This document shows positions 39,201 to 53,700 of a DNA stretch of 64,000 bases, piece by piece. A model generated the notes under the pieces. The model did no database searches, was not told the DNA's origin, and saw only the letters and a program-made list of their open reading frames with translations. The position numbers and the translations under genes are program-made. The number at the start of each line of letters is the position of its first letter. The stretch's first letter is position 1. The DNA is from Tetrahymena thermophila SB210 (taxonomy: Eukaryota; Ciliophora; Oligohymenophorea; Hymenostomatida; Tetrahymenidae): positions 496,001 to 560,000 of the forward strand of contig NW_002476363.1 in the NCBI RefSeq assembly GCF_000189635.1, read 5' to 3'.

Positions 39201-42200
39201 CTATTTACTATTCAGATTTTTTTACAGGAATAATTAGCATGAACCTTCTCAACTAGTATAAAATAAAGTTATTTAGTAGCGACAAGTTAATATTATCTTT
39301 TTACATATCTCCAAATTAAAACTACAAAATTTTTAGTTTAAATCCTTATAATTAGGCATAAATAGTTTCTGTTAAAGACAATACTGTCCTATAGGTAATT
39401 TTCTTAATAATTAAAAACGATATTTTTATATAAAACATTTATCAAACTAGGTAATTCCTATAGGTAATTACATTCCATAATTTATTAGTTATGGAAATAA
39501 AGTGATAGTTTGTACTAACACTTATAGTTTAACTTACTACGATGGAGATACTAATTCACTTATCACTTTTCAAAATTAATATTATGGTTAGAACATAGAT
39601 GCATTTCTTCATAACTAAAATTAATTGATTTTTTTAAATACTTAAGTCTTTCTCATGATAAGTTTAGATGATCCAAATCTCCAATTATAGCAAGTATACA
39701 AGTTTAAATTTATTTTTATGTTTCAACAATTTTTTTAAAAATAAAAGCTATCATTTAAAACTATTCGACATACATATACTTTTAACGATGTTTTAATTCC
39801 TTTTACTAATAGTTAAAATAAGTTATAGTTGATGATAGATATTAAATAACTATTTTGTTATAAGTATTAAAATAATGATTTTTTAAATTAGTAAATAAAT
39901 TTGCTTGCTATAAACTTATATGAATAAGACATATAGTTAAATTTGTACTAGAGCTATATTGAAGTGATCAAATATCAACAAAGAATTGCTAAAATATTTA
40001 TTGATTTAACATAAACTAAAGTTTTAGTCAATTAAAATTATTAGTACTATTTGCTTTATGATCGTAAAGGATTTTATTATCCTTATCATGATTATATGGT
40101 TATAATAGCAGGCTATCATCTAATTTTTATAGACTCATCTACTTTTAAAATAGTAAAATTTTAATTAAATTATTTACTTTTTTCTTCTTTTTTATTTATA
40201 AGCTTTTTAAAAATTTGATAGCTTCTTCATTATGTGTCTCAAAATTCATTTTAAAATGTTGCTTATGACATTGAATTAGGATGCATTGCTTTCTCAGATA
40301 ATTTGAAAGATTGTATAATCAGTTTAGATGTAAATCAACATTCAAAAATTAAATTTATTTATCAATTTGTTTTATAATATTTTAAGCAAATTTCTACAAA
40401 TTGCATCCCTAACACGAATTAATTTAGTGAAGATTTATTGCATGGGACTATCATATCGAGGACATATCAATTAATTGTATTTTATAGTTAATTTAGTATA
40501 AGGATATATTCTTTAAAAGAATAAATATACAAGTTGAACTATTACTCATCTCATTTTACAGCTTATTCTGTATATTATGATAGATTTAGTAGTATAATAA
40601 TTTTTGGAGAATATTTTAGCTAAGCTTTTTCAATATTAAATTTAATCACATACAAAATACAACCTACCCCCTTCCCTCTATTTAACACAAAAAATTTAGA
40701 AGACTAATATAAGGTAAGATAACCTATTATCACATGTTAGTTAATTTTATTTTTTTATAATAGTTTTATTTTTTTTCAGATCAAAAAAAAGTGATGCTGT
40801 TTTCATCGTATGTTTCTTTCATACAAATATATGACTTAGATACCTAAGCCAGTCCGTAAACTATTTAGCTTTAATACTAGTTTAATTAGTAGAGTCAAGT
40901 AGTTGTTGATGAAAATCTTAATTTAGTTATGTTTATTGATAACTAAAACTAAATTGAAATCATATCATATTAAACTAATCAAATTATTAAGATTTATTAA
41001 GTAAATTCATAACATTTTTCTTGAAAATTTTATAATTTTATTTAAAAATTAATTCAACCTCCATAAAAACTACTAAATATTTTTTATATATAAATAGTTG
41101 GACTATATTAAAAATGAAGCAAATGCATATTAAAAAATATTAATTTGGGATAGCTTTAAGAGAAAGATCTTTGTCAGCTCAAACAATATATTTTATATTT
41201 TAGACTATGATAATAATAATTTTATTTGCAAATACTAATTTCAGCGAACAATTTTTGATATTTATATAAGCTTTAATAAAAATCAAATTTTTGTTACAGA
41301 TTTTTTAAATTTGAGAGTTTTTGACTATTCTATAATAGAGTTTGATTAAATCCTACTACCTTAGTATTTAATACCTAAAATATTACAAATAAATTAAAAC
41401 TAATACATATTATTTGATGATAGTTAATCAACAATTAAAAATATTGTTCAAGGAGAAGTAAAGGACTTTAAATACTATAATTCACTACATCATGCACCTT
41501 TTTACTTTAATTTTTATAATAATAATAGCTCTTAGTTTTATTTAATAACATTTAACTAGCTTTCTATATTATAAATTAGTTCAACTAAGCTAACTCTAAT
41601 ATTTTCTCAATTGCTAGACTCTTAAATAATCACTTTTATCAGTGAATCTGATTCAGAAGTTCTTTTTTTAACATAAAAGTAAACTTTATATTGCCTTACT
41701 AAAAATCTAATTAACCCACAACTAATTGCCTTAACATATATCTCAACTGGAATAGGAGAATTTATAATGATCAACAATACTTACTTAATTTACAGTTCAA
41801 CTAAAAACTCGAGTTAATGGAATAAGATAATTCTTTAAAATACTTAGTCTAATTCTACTGGAATTAAATTAGAACAATTTATATTTAATTTAGAAAAAAA
41901 TGATACAGTTTAGCAACTTATTAAAATAGATAATACTTTGAGTGTTATAATGCTAACCAAAAAATATATCTAAATAGTTGATGTTTAAACAGGAAATGTC
42001 TAACACAATACTCAATTAGATTTCTAAAACCAATAATCTTAAATTTACTTTGATGCTCTTTATGGAAGAGTTTTTTATTCAGACAGAATTATTGGAGTCA
42101 AAGTTTATGATATCCAATTATAAGTTATTAAAAATAGTTTACCAAGTTCAGGTATAAGATTAAAAATTAAAGATTCTTTCATATTCATGCTTTCGTTTAA

Positions 42201-45200
42201 TTCAGTGAGTATATATTTAAGAAAAGACCTCAAATTTTTTTAATTAATTAGAAATTTTAACAATACTGAATCACTTATTGATATAGAATACATGGGATAT
42301 AATTATATCTTTATTTTATATTTTGATTAGTAAATTACTTTTATGTATACTTCACCTTTCTAATAACCATGGCTAATTGATATTCTCTCAGTAAGTAATT
42401 ATGTTATATTATCTAGCTAAGTAAGTTAGAAGAGTTCTTAATACTTGATAGTTAATATGGCTATTTTAACTTTTGAATACACCATTGAATACATTACTGA
42501 GCTAAATATTAGTGGATATTAAAATAAATTTTGTTCTGCTTAACTACAAATAAAAACAAGTTAAAGCGATCAACTAACAAAGATGCAATAAAGTGATTAT
42601 TAAAATTTACTATCGCTTAAATAACTTTTAATTTAGAACATTATTTATAGTTTATACATAGATAATGGTGAATAGACAGACTTAATGTATCCTTTTATTA
42701 ACTCTAGCTCTGTAACTAAAGATTATTCACTCAAAATTTAAGCTTAAAACTCTAATAGTATTTATCTAAAAACTTAAAATAGTACCGATTAGAACATAGT
42801 AGATCTCTAACTTAACAGTTTAAAACTTTCATTTTAAAATATAAATAAGACCTAATACTTATTTGGTAATTAGACATTCTAAAAATTAGCTAGGCTGTAT
42901 TTAAATGATATTGAATTATTAGAAATCGGTAATAATTAGCTAATATTTTAAGGAATAGATCATATTTTTATTACAAATCTAATTATAAATGGGGAATCAA
43001 TCTAATTAACTAACAATCATATAATTATTTTCTAAGATATTAATTTTGTAATTGTTTAAAACATTACATTAATAAATTGCTAATTTAGCAATATATTTAA
43101 TATATTATCATTTAATAATATAAATTAATTGATTATAAGCAATCTTTATATTAGATTAAACAAGTTAGCTTCTATTATTAATCAAAATTCACTTATAAAT
43201 ATCTCAAATATTAATAATCTCACTATTAGCAATACTTATGTTTAATAAAATTCTCTAGAAAATGTTGAAATATTTAAAATAAGTAATGCTACTGAAGTTA
43301 GCATTAGCAATATGAAATTATCTGAAAACTAAATGATTCTAAACTAAGCAATCGATTTATAAGGAATCATATTCTATTTTGAAGCAACTCCGTATATTTC
43401 TATAGAACAAATAGAATTTAACAAATTGAATATTTCTTCCAACTCATCCCTTTCTCTGATAAAATTTTCTAATGTTAATCAAACTTTACAATTTAATGAT
43501 CTTACTTTTACATAGTCTATAATAAATGACTATCAAACGAGCTTTGTATTCAATTAACAGTAGTTTATTATAGAATGTGAAGGTATACTATTTTCAAATT
43601 TCTCAAACATCTATATAAGTAATTCTGATAGAATAAGCTTTGTTTATATGCATGAATTGACCAATATAAATGGAGTTACCATAAAAAATTAAAAGTCCAT
43701 CTATAGTAATTATTCTCATTATTATTCAGATACAAATCAACTTATGCTACTAAATGCATAATAATTAAATATATCAAATGCCAATTTTACATCTATTTCT
43801 AATTAAAATTCTAACTCTGCTTTAATTTAAATTTAAGTTAGCTAAAATTTGCTATTAGATTAAATTAGCATAAAAAATATTAGTCTCAAATAAAATAACT
43901 TTATTAGCATTCTACAAAGCTCGTAAGTAATAATATAATATATTGAATCTAAATATATTGACACAAAAAGCATAGCAAGTACTATTTACTTTGAGTAAAT
44001 TTCAAAATTAATCATGAAAAATAATAAATTTATCTTGAACTTATCTTATTTGGATGGAGGAGCAATATATATGAATTAGATAAATGAAATCATTTTTATT
44101 AATAATACTTTTTAGGAAAATCAATCTCTAACTGGAAATGGAGGGGCCATATACTGTTTTAATAGTATCTTTTCTAAATTTGAGAGCAATGATTTTATAT
44201 AGAATTCATGTCCTTCAGGTTCAGGAGGAGCTTTGCAATTAAATAACTGTGATATCTAAGAAATGGTACAAAATACATTCAAGTAAAACAATGCCCTAAT
44301 AGGAGGTGCTTTTAGATATTAAGGAATATAACCTAAAGTTTTATAAAAATCTAATGTTAGTTAACGGTTACTTACCTTAAATTTCAATTATTTTATTAAA
44401 AACTCAGCACAATTATATGGAAAAGATATAGGCTCCTATCCAGTTTTATTGGATGTGAAAAATCAATTTGTTGATGATAATAGAGTTTCAAAAGCTAAAT
44501 TAGAAAATTTATAAAGTGGCAGCACGTCTAAACCAATATCAATCAGACTAATTGATGAGGAAATGAGAGAAGTAAGCTTTTTAAAAAACATATCAAACAT
44601 AAATTAGGAAATCCTTATTGAATTTGGATATTATTTCCTTGAAGTTTAAAGTTAGTAAGTTGGATTAGATGGAAATTTAAGATAAAATTATAATTTTGAT
44701 TAATTTGGTTTTGTCTTTAATGTATCTTATTCTTATATGCCTAATTCTAATTCCTCTATTCTAATTAAAACAGTAAGCACTATTCCTGTTCTTAACACAA
44801 CAACTTTTAAATTTGATGAGTAATAACTAAGTTTATCTATTGATGTTAGTTTTAGGAAATGTTAATAAGGAGAAATTTTATAAAATTTACAAAAATATAA
44901 AATATGCTATACTTGTCAATAAGGTATAAGGAATATTTATTATGATTTATTATTTATCTTTTAGTATAAGAATTTAATTTTTCATTAACAAGCAAATAAT
45001 ATTTTTTTTATTAAAAGGTAATTATTGTTTAGAAGATCCTAACTAAAATGAAAATTTATAGTGTTTAAAATGTCCTTTTGGTTCTAAAAATTGTCATTCA
45101 AATGTAATCTAATTATAAAATGGATATTGGAGTTAGAGTTAGAACTCAGACTAAATTTATTAATGCCTTAATCCTCAAAATTGCATTCCTGAAGATCCTT

Positions 45201-46805
45201 CAAATAAATTCGGATGTTTAGAAGGACATATTGGGGCTATATGTGAATCCTGTGATAGTGATGGAACTGTTTGGGGAAAAATATATGGTAAAAATAATAA
45301 CGGTGTTTAATGTTAAGAATGTATTTAATAAAATTAAATTTATTCAATTATTATTTTGTGCTTATTAGTGGTTATGTTTTGTTGCTATTTAATCTTTTAA
45401 GTTCATAGGTAGCTAGCATTCTTATAAAAAAAAATGAGCTGGTTTTATTTGAGAAAACTAAAAATTATGTTGCTCTATAGCTAAAATATAAGCACTAGTT
45501 CATCATATATAAAAATTCTAATTAACTATTTACAGTTTTTAGCACTTATTAACAATTTAGGCATTTAAACTTATGACTATTTAAGTATTATTGAGATTGG
45601 AGGTGGCGATCCTGCTTAGCATACAGTTTATAACTTAGATTGTATTTTTAATAGCTTAAATTCAGAGCTTCCTTTGTATGCTATTAGAGTCTTATTTATT
45701 AATTGCTAAATAATAATTATTTATTTATTGATGTAACTAGTAAATTAGCTGACAAATATTTTTAAAATAGAAAATGATTAATTTTAAATATCTTCTTTTA
45801 TATTAGTATATCTTTTCTTTAGTTCATCCATAATAAAAGTACTAATACAGTCTTCATCTTGCCGAGAAATATCAAGTAAGTTATATATAATTTAAGAAAT
45901 GCAATACGAATGCTATACTTATGAACACAATAGCATTATTTTCTACTTAATAGGACCCTTGCTTTTGATATGGTTTATATTAATTCCATTTATTTTTTCT
46001 TGGCATTTGTACAGAAAAAGATCAAAATTATAAAGCTTGATTTTATTAAAGAAATTTGGGCTTTTGTATTAAGTAAATATTGTTTTAAATATTTAATGCA
46101 TTGAAAACATTTTATTATTTTTATAAATAGGAATACAAAGAAGAGTCTTATTATTGGGATTTAGTAAGAAACTAAACTAGGACTTCACTAGTTATATTTT
46201 TAAATTTGATTAGGACTTCATCGTTGCTGAAATCTTAATATTTATAATTTCTAATGTTTATTTACTTTAGGTTTTTAAAGAAAGTAAGCCCATATTAAAG
46301 ATAGTAAATGAACAAAATAGATTAACTATCTTGTAAATTTGTTATGTTAAGTATATTCTTAATATAGTTGATAATACTTACAGATAGTTCAAAAGTTTAA
46401 CAAATATTCTAAGTAATTTTGATTATTTTAAATGTTTGTTTCATAGGAATCCTAATCTTACTAATAATACAAAAACCCATACCTTAAATTGCAACAAACA
46501 GAAATATGTATTAGAGATTCTAAGTTATTTTGTCAAAACTAATACCAAATTCTATATACTAAGTTAATTATTAAAAGCAGGTTAATATATTGAGGATAAA
46601 CTCTTTATGGAAAAAAGTTAGAAGCTCCTTAAGATAAATTATTGAGTTCGAAGTAGATATTAAAAATTAAAAATGGGTTTAATCAAAGCTTATTAAGACA
46701 TAAGGACTAAATTAAAGCAAAAAATAAAGAATAATCCATCATCAAAGGGTAAATTTCTAAATAGATTTTTAGAAAAGTATATTTATAGATAATAATATAA
46801 AATGA
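36220..46805 (+). CDS. Large cysteine-rich, Pmp-repeat, multi-pass membrane protein A
   Basis: A giant surface protein of roughly 3,000 residues in several exons. The start at 36220 (MNLRILIIINFIFTKIIPCA) is a signal peptide. Furin/growth-factor-receptor-type cysteine repeats follow (about 36,290-36,750, such as CDQICQNCSSDKIFQCLGC), with an intron near 36,541-36,589. A long Asn/Ile/Ser-rich ectodomain (about 37,300-44,000) probably forms beta-rich and right-handed beta-helix structure. At about 44,055-44,330 come Pmp-type repeats: GGAIYMN, NGGAIYC, SGGALQL and IGGAF alternating with FxxN (FQEN, FESN, FKQN). A second cysteine cluster (45,020-45,340) includes FGCLEGHIGAICESC. Five or more membrane helices follow, starting SIIILCLLVVMFCCYLIF, with an intron at about 46,081-46,138. 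The cytosolic tail ends at TGA 46803-46805. Likely a surface receptor or adhesion protein; ligand unknown. Most intron borders are approximate. Confidence 0.78.
44055..44330 (+). repeat. Pmp-type GGA(I/L/F) and FxxN repeats in surface protein A
   Basis: In about 90 residues there are four GGA-type turns (GGAIY, GGAIY, GGALQ, GGAFR) and at least three FxxN motifs, spaced as in polymorphic-outer-membrane-protein repeats of Chlamydia. The same series is in gene B at about 55,585-55,860, and a decayed piece of it is at 29,225-29,510. Confidence 0.75.
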
Positions 46806-47769
46806 ATAAAGTTGTTTTTTAGAATTATGTATTCAATTTTATAGGATTTTGAAATATTTGTTTGTTTTTCAAATAAATTTCATTCAGTTTTATATTTTAA
46901 ATTTCATTAAATTTATGAATTAATTAGGCTAAATTTTAAATAAATAAGAGTATATTTATTTTTAAAGGCTTAAATAAATTGATAAGTAAGTTAAATTATA
47001 ATTTGTGTTAAATTGATATTTATAAAAAAAAATAAATAAATAATTTATGAGTTTGAAAAGCTTGTTGGTATAATAAACAAATTAAGCTTATTATTTTAAC
47101 AAGAAAAAAGTGAATAATTTTAAATTTGATATATTTATTTTAGTAATTTATTTATAAGTCTACTTAATTAACTATATTTAATATTAATAAAGACTTTTAT
47201 TTATTTATTAATAAATTAAATAAATTGATTAAAATTAGGGACTATCAAACAATAAGGAAAAAGAACAGTAAGAGTTAGTTTAGATAGATTAAAAGAAATA
47301 AATGGAAAAAATATTCATGAAAATTTTTAATATTTTATACTAACAATTTTTTTTTAATGTGACGATAGAGATAGAGCAGATTATATGTTAAAAAAATTAA
47401 AAAATAAATTTATTTTATCAATTAATCTACAGGGGTGATTATGTCATATAAAATTATTATTTGCATAATGTAGCAATAGATGTTTATTACTTAATGAATA
47501 TGATATTCAATCAAATAAATAATAAAAAATAAAGATTATATTTATATTTGATAAATAAATTATTAAAATCTAATATTAATAATAGTTTTTATTAAGTTTA
47601 TTAATGAAAAATATATAATTTAAAAGTTCAATTATTTTAAGAGATAAATAGTGTTAGTTATTTGAATGAAATGATAGCAGAGCTATTTTCATTTCTAATT
47701 TATTTAAATTGCTTTGAAGAAATTTGCTATTTTACTAAAAAATTAACAAGAAAAGAAAGAAAGAAAGAA
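46806..47769. promoter_or_regulatory. Intergenic between surface-protein genes A and B, spanning the duplication junction
   Basis: The first part (to 47,318) matches 58,343-58,888, the region leading into the histidine-kinase gene. The second part (from 47,319) matches the upstream flank of gene A. The junction is visible as AAATGGAAAAAATATTCA followed directly by TGAAAATTTTTAAT. No gene is carried, but a copied kinase promoter is, followed by a kinase start stub, ahead of gene B. Confidence 0.75.
47305..47318 (+). pseudogene. Five-codon stub of the histidine-kinase gene at the duplication junction
   Basis: ATGGAAAAAATATTCA (MEKIF and one base) is the same as the start of the kinase gene at 58,874 and is preceded by the same flank (TTAAAAGAAATAAATGG). 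After it the sequence switches to the flank of surface-protein gene B and meets TGA at once. It shows that the duplicated segment ended inside codon 5 or 6 of the kinase gene. Confidence 0.7.
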
Positions 47770-50700
47770 ATGAATTTAAGAATTTTGATAATAATTAATT
47801 TTGTTTTCACTAAAATTATCCCATGTGTGAGTCAAGATGGCCCTATTAATAGCTAATGTGATGAAATTTGTTAGAATTGCTCAAGCGATAAAATATTTTA
47901 ATGTCTTGGATGCAAATATCCATATTATTTTGATCAGGAAAGTTAGGATTGTGTTTTATCTTGCCCTAATAGAACATATTAAAACTAATAAATGGAATGT
48001 GTTTCTTGCATTTCTAAATATTGTTTAAGCTGTTCATCTTCTGAATGCTTCTAATGCTAACCCGGATACTCTCTGAACCCACAAAATAATGTAAGTTTTC
48101 TTTTGATATTTTTAAAATAATTATATTTTTACACTTCAGTAAGAATGTATTGCTAATTGTGAAAATGGCTAGTATTTGTTAGATGGAGAATGCGTTTATG
48201 AATGTAGCCTTTAATCATAGAGCCTCTCCTTAGATAAATCTTCTAATACATGCATTTAGCTATAGAACTGTCCTTTGCTATCTTATATTCCTTCAACTTA
48301 GGCAGTAGGTTAAATTCAATATTTCACAACATTTATTGATGAAAGTAAATTGAAAGTTTATTTAATTAATTGCGTTTTTTCATTATTTTGTTTGCATTAT
48401 TATCTTTTTAAATTTACTAAGAAGCAAATATAATACAAACTTGATTTTTAGCAAAAGGGAATGATTTTTAAAAACCTACTTCTTAAAATGAAATTTAAAT
48501 GTATACAAAAGTTATTTAGGTAGATAAAAAATGGGATTTTCATATATTTTTTACTAAAAGAAAAAAAATTATGAAATAATCGAGTACAATAAGATTTATT
48601 TATAAATGCAATATATAAATAAATAAAAATAGAGGAATAGTAAGATTAAAAATTGATAGAATTAAAATAAATCAATTTTTTATAAAAAAAATATTGATTG
48701 AATTTGTAGATCAAATATTTCACACGCTAATCTTTGCTAATTTTTAATTTAAAAATTTTATATGTTATTATTAATTTTAGAAATATTTAAAAAAATTATT
48801 TATAAAAAAGTAAAAACTAAAATTATTTTATTTTTTAAAAAGCTTAAAGTGTGTTGCTTTAGATAGATGAATACGGAAAAGTAATTGTGAAATCCTTTCC
48901 ATAACTTATACCTTAAGTTTATTATTATATACCATATCTCACATTTGTAAAATATTATTTTTCTTATAACATCATATTTAATTAAGAATAATTAATAGAT
49001 ACAAAATTGTGTTCAGTTAGTAGATCAATTAGCTCAAAGATACTTGCTTTCTTGTGTAAATTCATCAAGCTAAGTTTTTACTTTTGATATCTTTTCTGGA
49101 GTGATTTTACATAAAAATGATACATTCAATTAAGAGATTGTAAATTATGATGTCATTGAAAATTAAATGGTTTTTACTACTGCTTTAGGATGGATATTCT
49201 AATATGATTTCTAATCTTTTTAATTTACTGTGGTTGATTAATAATCAGATATATTAGTTTAAATTATATATATTTAAAATTATTAGAAAAAAGATGATTA
49301 ATATATTATTGCTATAAACTCTACTAATACAATATATTATTATGATTAATAATTTAGAAAGAGAATACTTTTATAATAGTTATCTAAAAATTTTATTTAA
49401 ATGGTAAATATAAATACATCAAATTATTGGGTGATCTACTAGTACTAGTATACTGAATTAGATATTTACTTTATCTTATTTGGCTCAGTTCCTCAGTATA
49501 TCAAATCTATCACTTCTTTGAATAACGTCTAATATATTATCAGATCTAATTAAGTTAAAAATTTTTACTTTTTTAATATTTAAAAATATTTAATAAAATG
49601 TTTATAAAAATAGACTTTGATTTTATTAGGTGGTCAAAATTCAACGGCATTTTAAGTTTTTAAAATAGATTAGAATAAATAATTTATTGAAACCACTCAA
49701 TTAGTACCATCTACTTTGTTAAATTCAGATTGCTTATGGCGTACTAACGACATTTTTTTCTCTCAATATTAAAACTAACTCTACATTTTCAATTTTAAAG
49801 AAAATAATTTTACCCTTTCTTACACTTTAAAATTAGATTAACCTATAATCTGCAAATATAGTGATTTAGGTGTTTTTCAAACAAGTGATAAATTTTATCT
49901 CTTAATTAGAATAAAATAAGATATATCAGTTTAAGAACTTACTTAAAGCTAGTCAGAAAGCTAAAGCTCAGATCAAATTTTTTTCTCTTCTGAATAACAT
50001 GCATTTTTTTATGCATCTTATCTTTTTAAAATTCCAACTATTAATATATTAAATGTCTCAAACAATAATCAGTTATTGGAGCTTAAAAGTAATGGAGTAG
50101 TTAATTAATATGATCTGATATCAAGAAAAATTACAAAACAATTTTATGTATGGGATGACTTTTTTAATTAAGTTTAATTTTAAACTCAAGGCCTTGTATT
50201 ATACAATTGCATATTTGTAGAAGAAGAAGAAAAAATAATACTGACTGGTATAAAAAATGGTATTTTGGCAATAAAAGAAATTAATTTATTTACTTTTGAA
50301 GTAATTTTAGAAAATACTTTTAGCAACATAGATATTACACCAAGCTAAATATAATCATTTAATCAACCATTTTATATAAAGAACTCTAGAACATTAATAG
50401 TTTATATAAATAATTAATTCATCAGTCAACTCGGTACATAAAGAAGATAGCTCCATATTCTTCGTTACAGCTCAGTTAATAACCAATACAATTATAAATA
50501 CTCATTAAGATATATTGTAAATGATGTTTAGGTATCATAAACAACTGGTGATATTATTTGCTTCTTAGTATATTAAGTTTACCTCATCTAAATAGCGATT
50601 TTTAACGCCTACAAAAATGTAAAATTTGTAAATATAAAATTATTTTATAATTCATTTTTAAAAATAGTAAAATCCTGTTTTTGTATCTAAGTAATTCTAC

Positions 50701-53700
50701 AATGTTTGCTCAAATCACTTAGGTTATTTCAATTAAAACTAAGACACTATTTACTATTCAGATTTTTTTACAGGAATAATTAGTATGAACCTTCTCAACT
50801 AGTATAAAATAAAGTTATTTAGTAGCGACAAGTTAATATTATCTTTTTACATATCTCCAAATTAAAACTACAAAATTTTTAGTTTAAATCCTTATAATTA
50901 GGCATAAATAGTTTCTGTTAAAGACAATACTGTCCTATAGGTATCTTTTTAGATAATCAAAAAAAATATATTTATAATTATATATTTATCAAACTAGGTA
51001 TTTCCTATAGGTAATTACATTCCATAATTTATTAGTTACGGAAATAAAGTGATAGTTTGTACTAATACTTATCATTTAACTTACTATGATGGAGATACTA
51101 ATTAACTTATAACTTTTCAAAATTAATATTATGGTTAGAACATAGATGCATTTCTTCATAACTAAAATTAATTGATTTTTGTAAATACTTAAGTCTTTTT
51201 CATGATTAGTTTAGATGATCCAAATCTTCAATTATAGCAAGTATACAAGTTTAAATTTGTTTTTATGTTTCAATAATTTTTTAAAATAAAAGCTATCATT
51301 TTAAACTTTCCGACATACATATACTTTTAACAATGCTTTAATTCCTTTGACTAATAGTTCAAATAAGTTATAGTTGATGATAGATATTAAATAACTATTT
51401 TGCTATCAGTATTAAAATAATGATTTTTTAAATTAGTAAATAAAATTGTTTGCTATAAACTTATATGAATAAGACATATAGTTAAATTTGTACTTGAGCT
51501 ATATTGAAGTAATCAAATATCAACAAAGAATTGCTAAAATATTAATTGATTTAACATAGACTAAAGTTTTAATCAATTAAAATTACTAGTATTATTTGCT
51601 TTATGATTGTAAAGGATTTTATTATCCTTATCATGATTATATGGTTATAATAGCAGGCTATCATCTAATTTTTATAGACTCAACTACTTTTAAAATAGTA
51701 AAATTTTAATTAAAATTATTTACTTTTTTCTTCTTTTTTATTTATAAGCTTTTTTAAAAATTTGATAGCTTCATCATTATGTGTCTCAAAATTCATTTTA
51801 AAATGTTGCTTATGACATTGAATTAGGATACATTGCTTTCTCAGATAATTTGAAAGATTGTATAGTCAGTTTAGATGTAAATCAACATTTAAAAATTTAA
51901 TTTATTAATCAATTTGTTATAATATTTAAAGCAAATTTCTACAAACTGCATCCCTAACACGAATTAATTTAGTGAAGATTTATTGCATGGGACTATCATA
52001 TCGAGAACATATCAATTAATTATATTTTATAATTAATTTAGTATAAGGGTATATTCTTTAAAAGAATAAATATACAAATTGAACTATTACTCATCTCATT
52101 TTACAGCTTATTCTGTATATTTTGATAGATTTAGTAGTATAATAATTTTTGGAGAATATTTTAGCTAAGATTTTTTAATATTAAATTTAATAACATACAA
52201 AATACAACCTACCCCCTTCCCTCTATTTAACACAAAAAATTTAGAAGACTAATATAAGGTAAGATAACCTATTGTCACATGTTAGTTAATTTTATTTTTT
52301 TATAATAGTTTTATTTTTTTTCAGATCAAAAAAGAGTGATGCTGCTTTCCTCATATGTTTCTTTCATACAAATATATGACTTAGATACCTAAGCCAGTCC
52401 GTAAACTATTTAGCTTTAATACTAGTTTAATTAGTAGAGTCAAGTAGTTGTTGATGAAAATCTTAATTTAGTTATGTTTATAGATAACTAAAACTAAATT
52501 GAAATCATATCATATCAAGCTAATCAAATTGTTAAGACATATTAAGTAAATTTATAATATTTTTCTTGAAAATTTCATTAAAAAATCATTGGATTACCAT
52601 AAAATCCACTAAATATTTTTTATATATATATAGTTGGACTATATTAAAAATGAAGTAAATGCATATTAAAAAGTATTAATTTGGGATAGCTTTAAGAGAA
52701 AGATCTTTGTCAGCTCAAACAATATATTTTATATTTTAGACTATGATAACAATAATTTTATTTGCAAATACTAATTTCAGCGAACAATTTTTGATATTTA
52801 TATAAGCTTTAATAAAAATCAAATTTTTGTTACAGACTATTTGAATTTAAGAGTTTTTGACTATTCTATAATAGAGTTTGATTAAATCCTAATACCTTAG
52901 TATTTAATACCTAAATTTTTACAAATAAATTAAAACTAATACATATTATTTGATGATAGTTAATCAACAATTAAAAATATTGTTCAAGGAGAAGTAAAGG
53001 ACTTTAAATACTTTAATTCACTACATCATGCACCTTTTTACTTCAATTTTTATAATAATAATAGCTCATAGTTTTATTTAATTACATTTAACTAGCTTTA
53101 TATATTATAAATTAGTTCAACTAAGCTAACTACGATATTTTATCAATTGCTTGACTCTTAAATAATCACTTTTATCAGTGAATCTGATTCAGAAGTTCTT
53201 TTTTTAACATAAAAGTAAACTTTATATTGCCTTACTAAAAATCTAATTAACCCACAACTAATTGCCTTAACATATATCTCAACTGGAATAGGAGAATTTA
53301 TAATGATCAACAATACTTACTTAATTTATAGCTCAACGAAAAACTCGAGTTAATGGAATAAGATAACTCTTTAAAATACTTAGTCTGATTCAAATGCAAT
53401 TAAATTAGAACAATTTATATTTAATTTAGAAAAAAATGATACAGTTAAACAACTTATTAAAATAGATAATACTTTAAGTGTTATAATGCTAACCAAAAAA
53501 TATATACAAATAATTGATGCTTAAACAGGAAATATCTAATAGAGTACTTTATTAGATTTCTAAAACCAATATTCTTAAATTTATTTCGATGCCCTTTATG
53601 GTAGAATTTTATATTCAGATAGGATTATTGGAGTCAAGGTATATGATAATCAATTATAAGCAATTAAAAGTAGTTTACCTAGTTCAGGTATAAGATTAAA

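Larger units (their letters stand above)
35779..47318. repeat. 11.5-kb tandem duplication, unit A
   Basis: A head-to-tail copy of 47,319-58,888, covering about 440 bases of upstream flank, surface-protein gene A, and about 510 bases downstream. Landmarks keep offsets of 11,550 (starts) and 11,537 (stops). Both units begin at GAAAATTTTTAATATTTTATAC-like sequence. Unit A ends in AAATGGAAAAAATATTCA, which is also the first codons of the histidine-kinase gene at 58,874. Similarity looks above 90% in exons and lower in introns. Confidence 0.9.

Noticed and set aside
47662-47769. Upstream in-frame ATG giving a 36-residue N-terminal extension of surface protein B
   Set aside because: The extension is not in frame in gene A because of a one-unit GAAA difference, and the signal peptide begins at 47,770.
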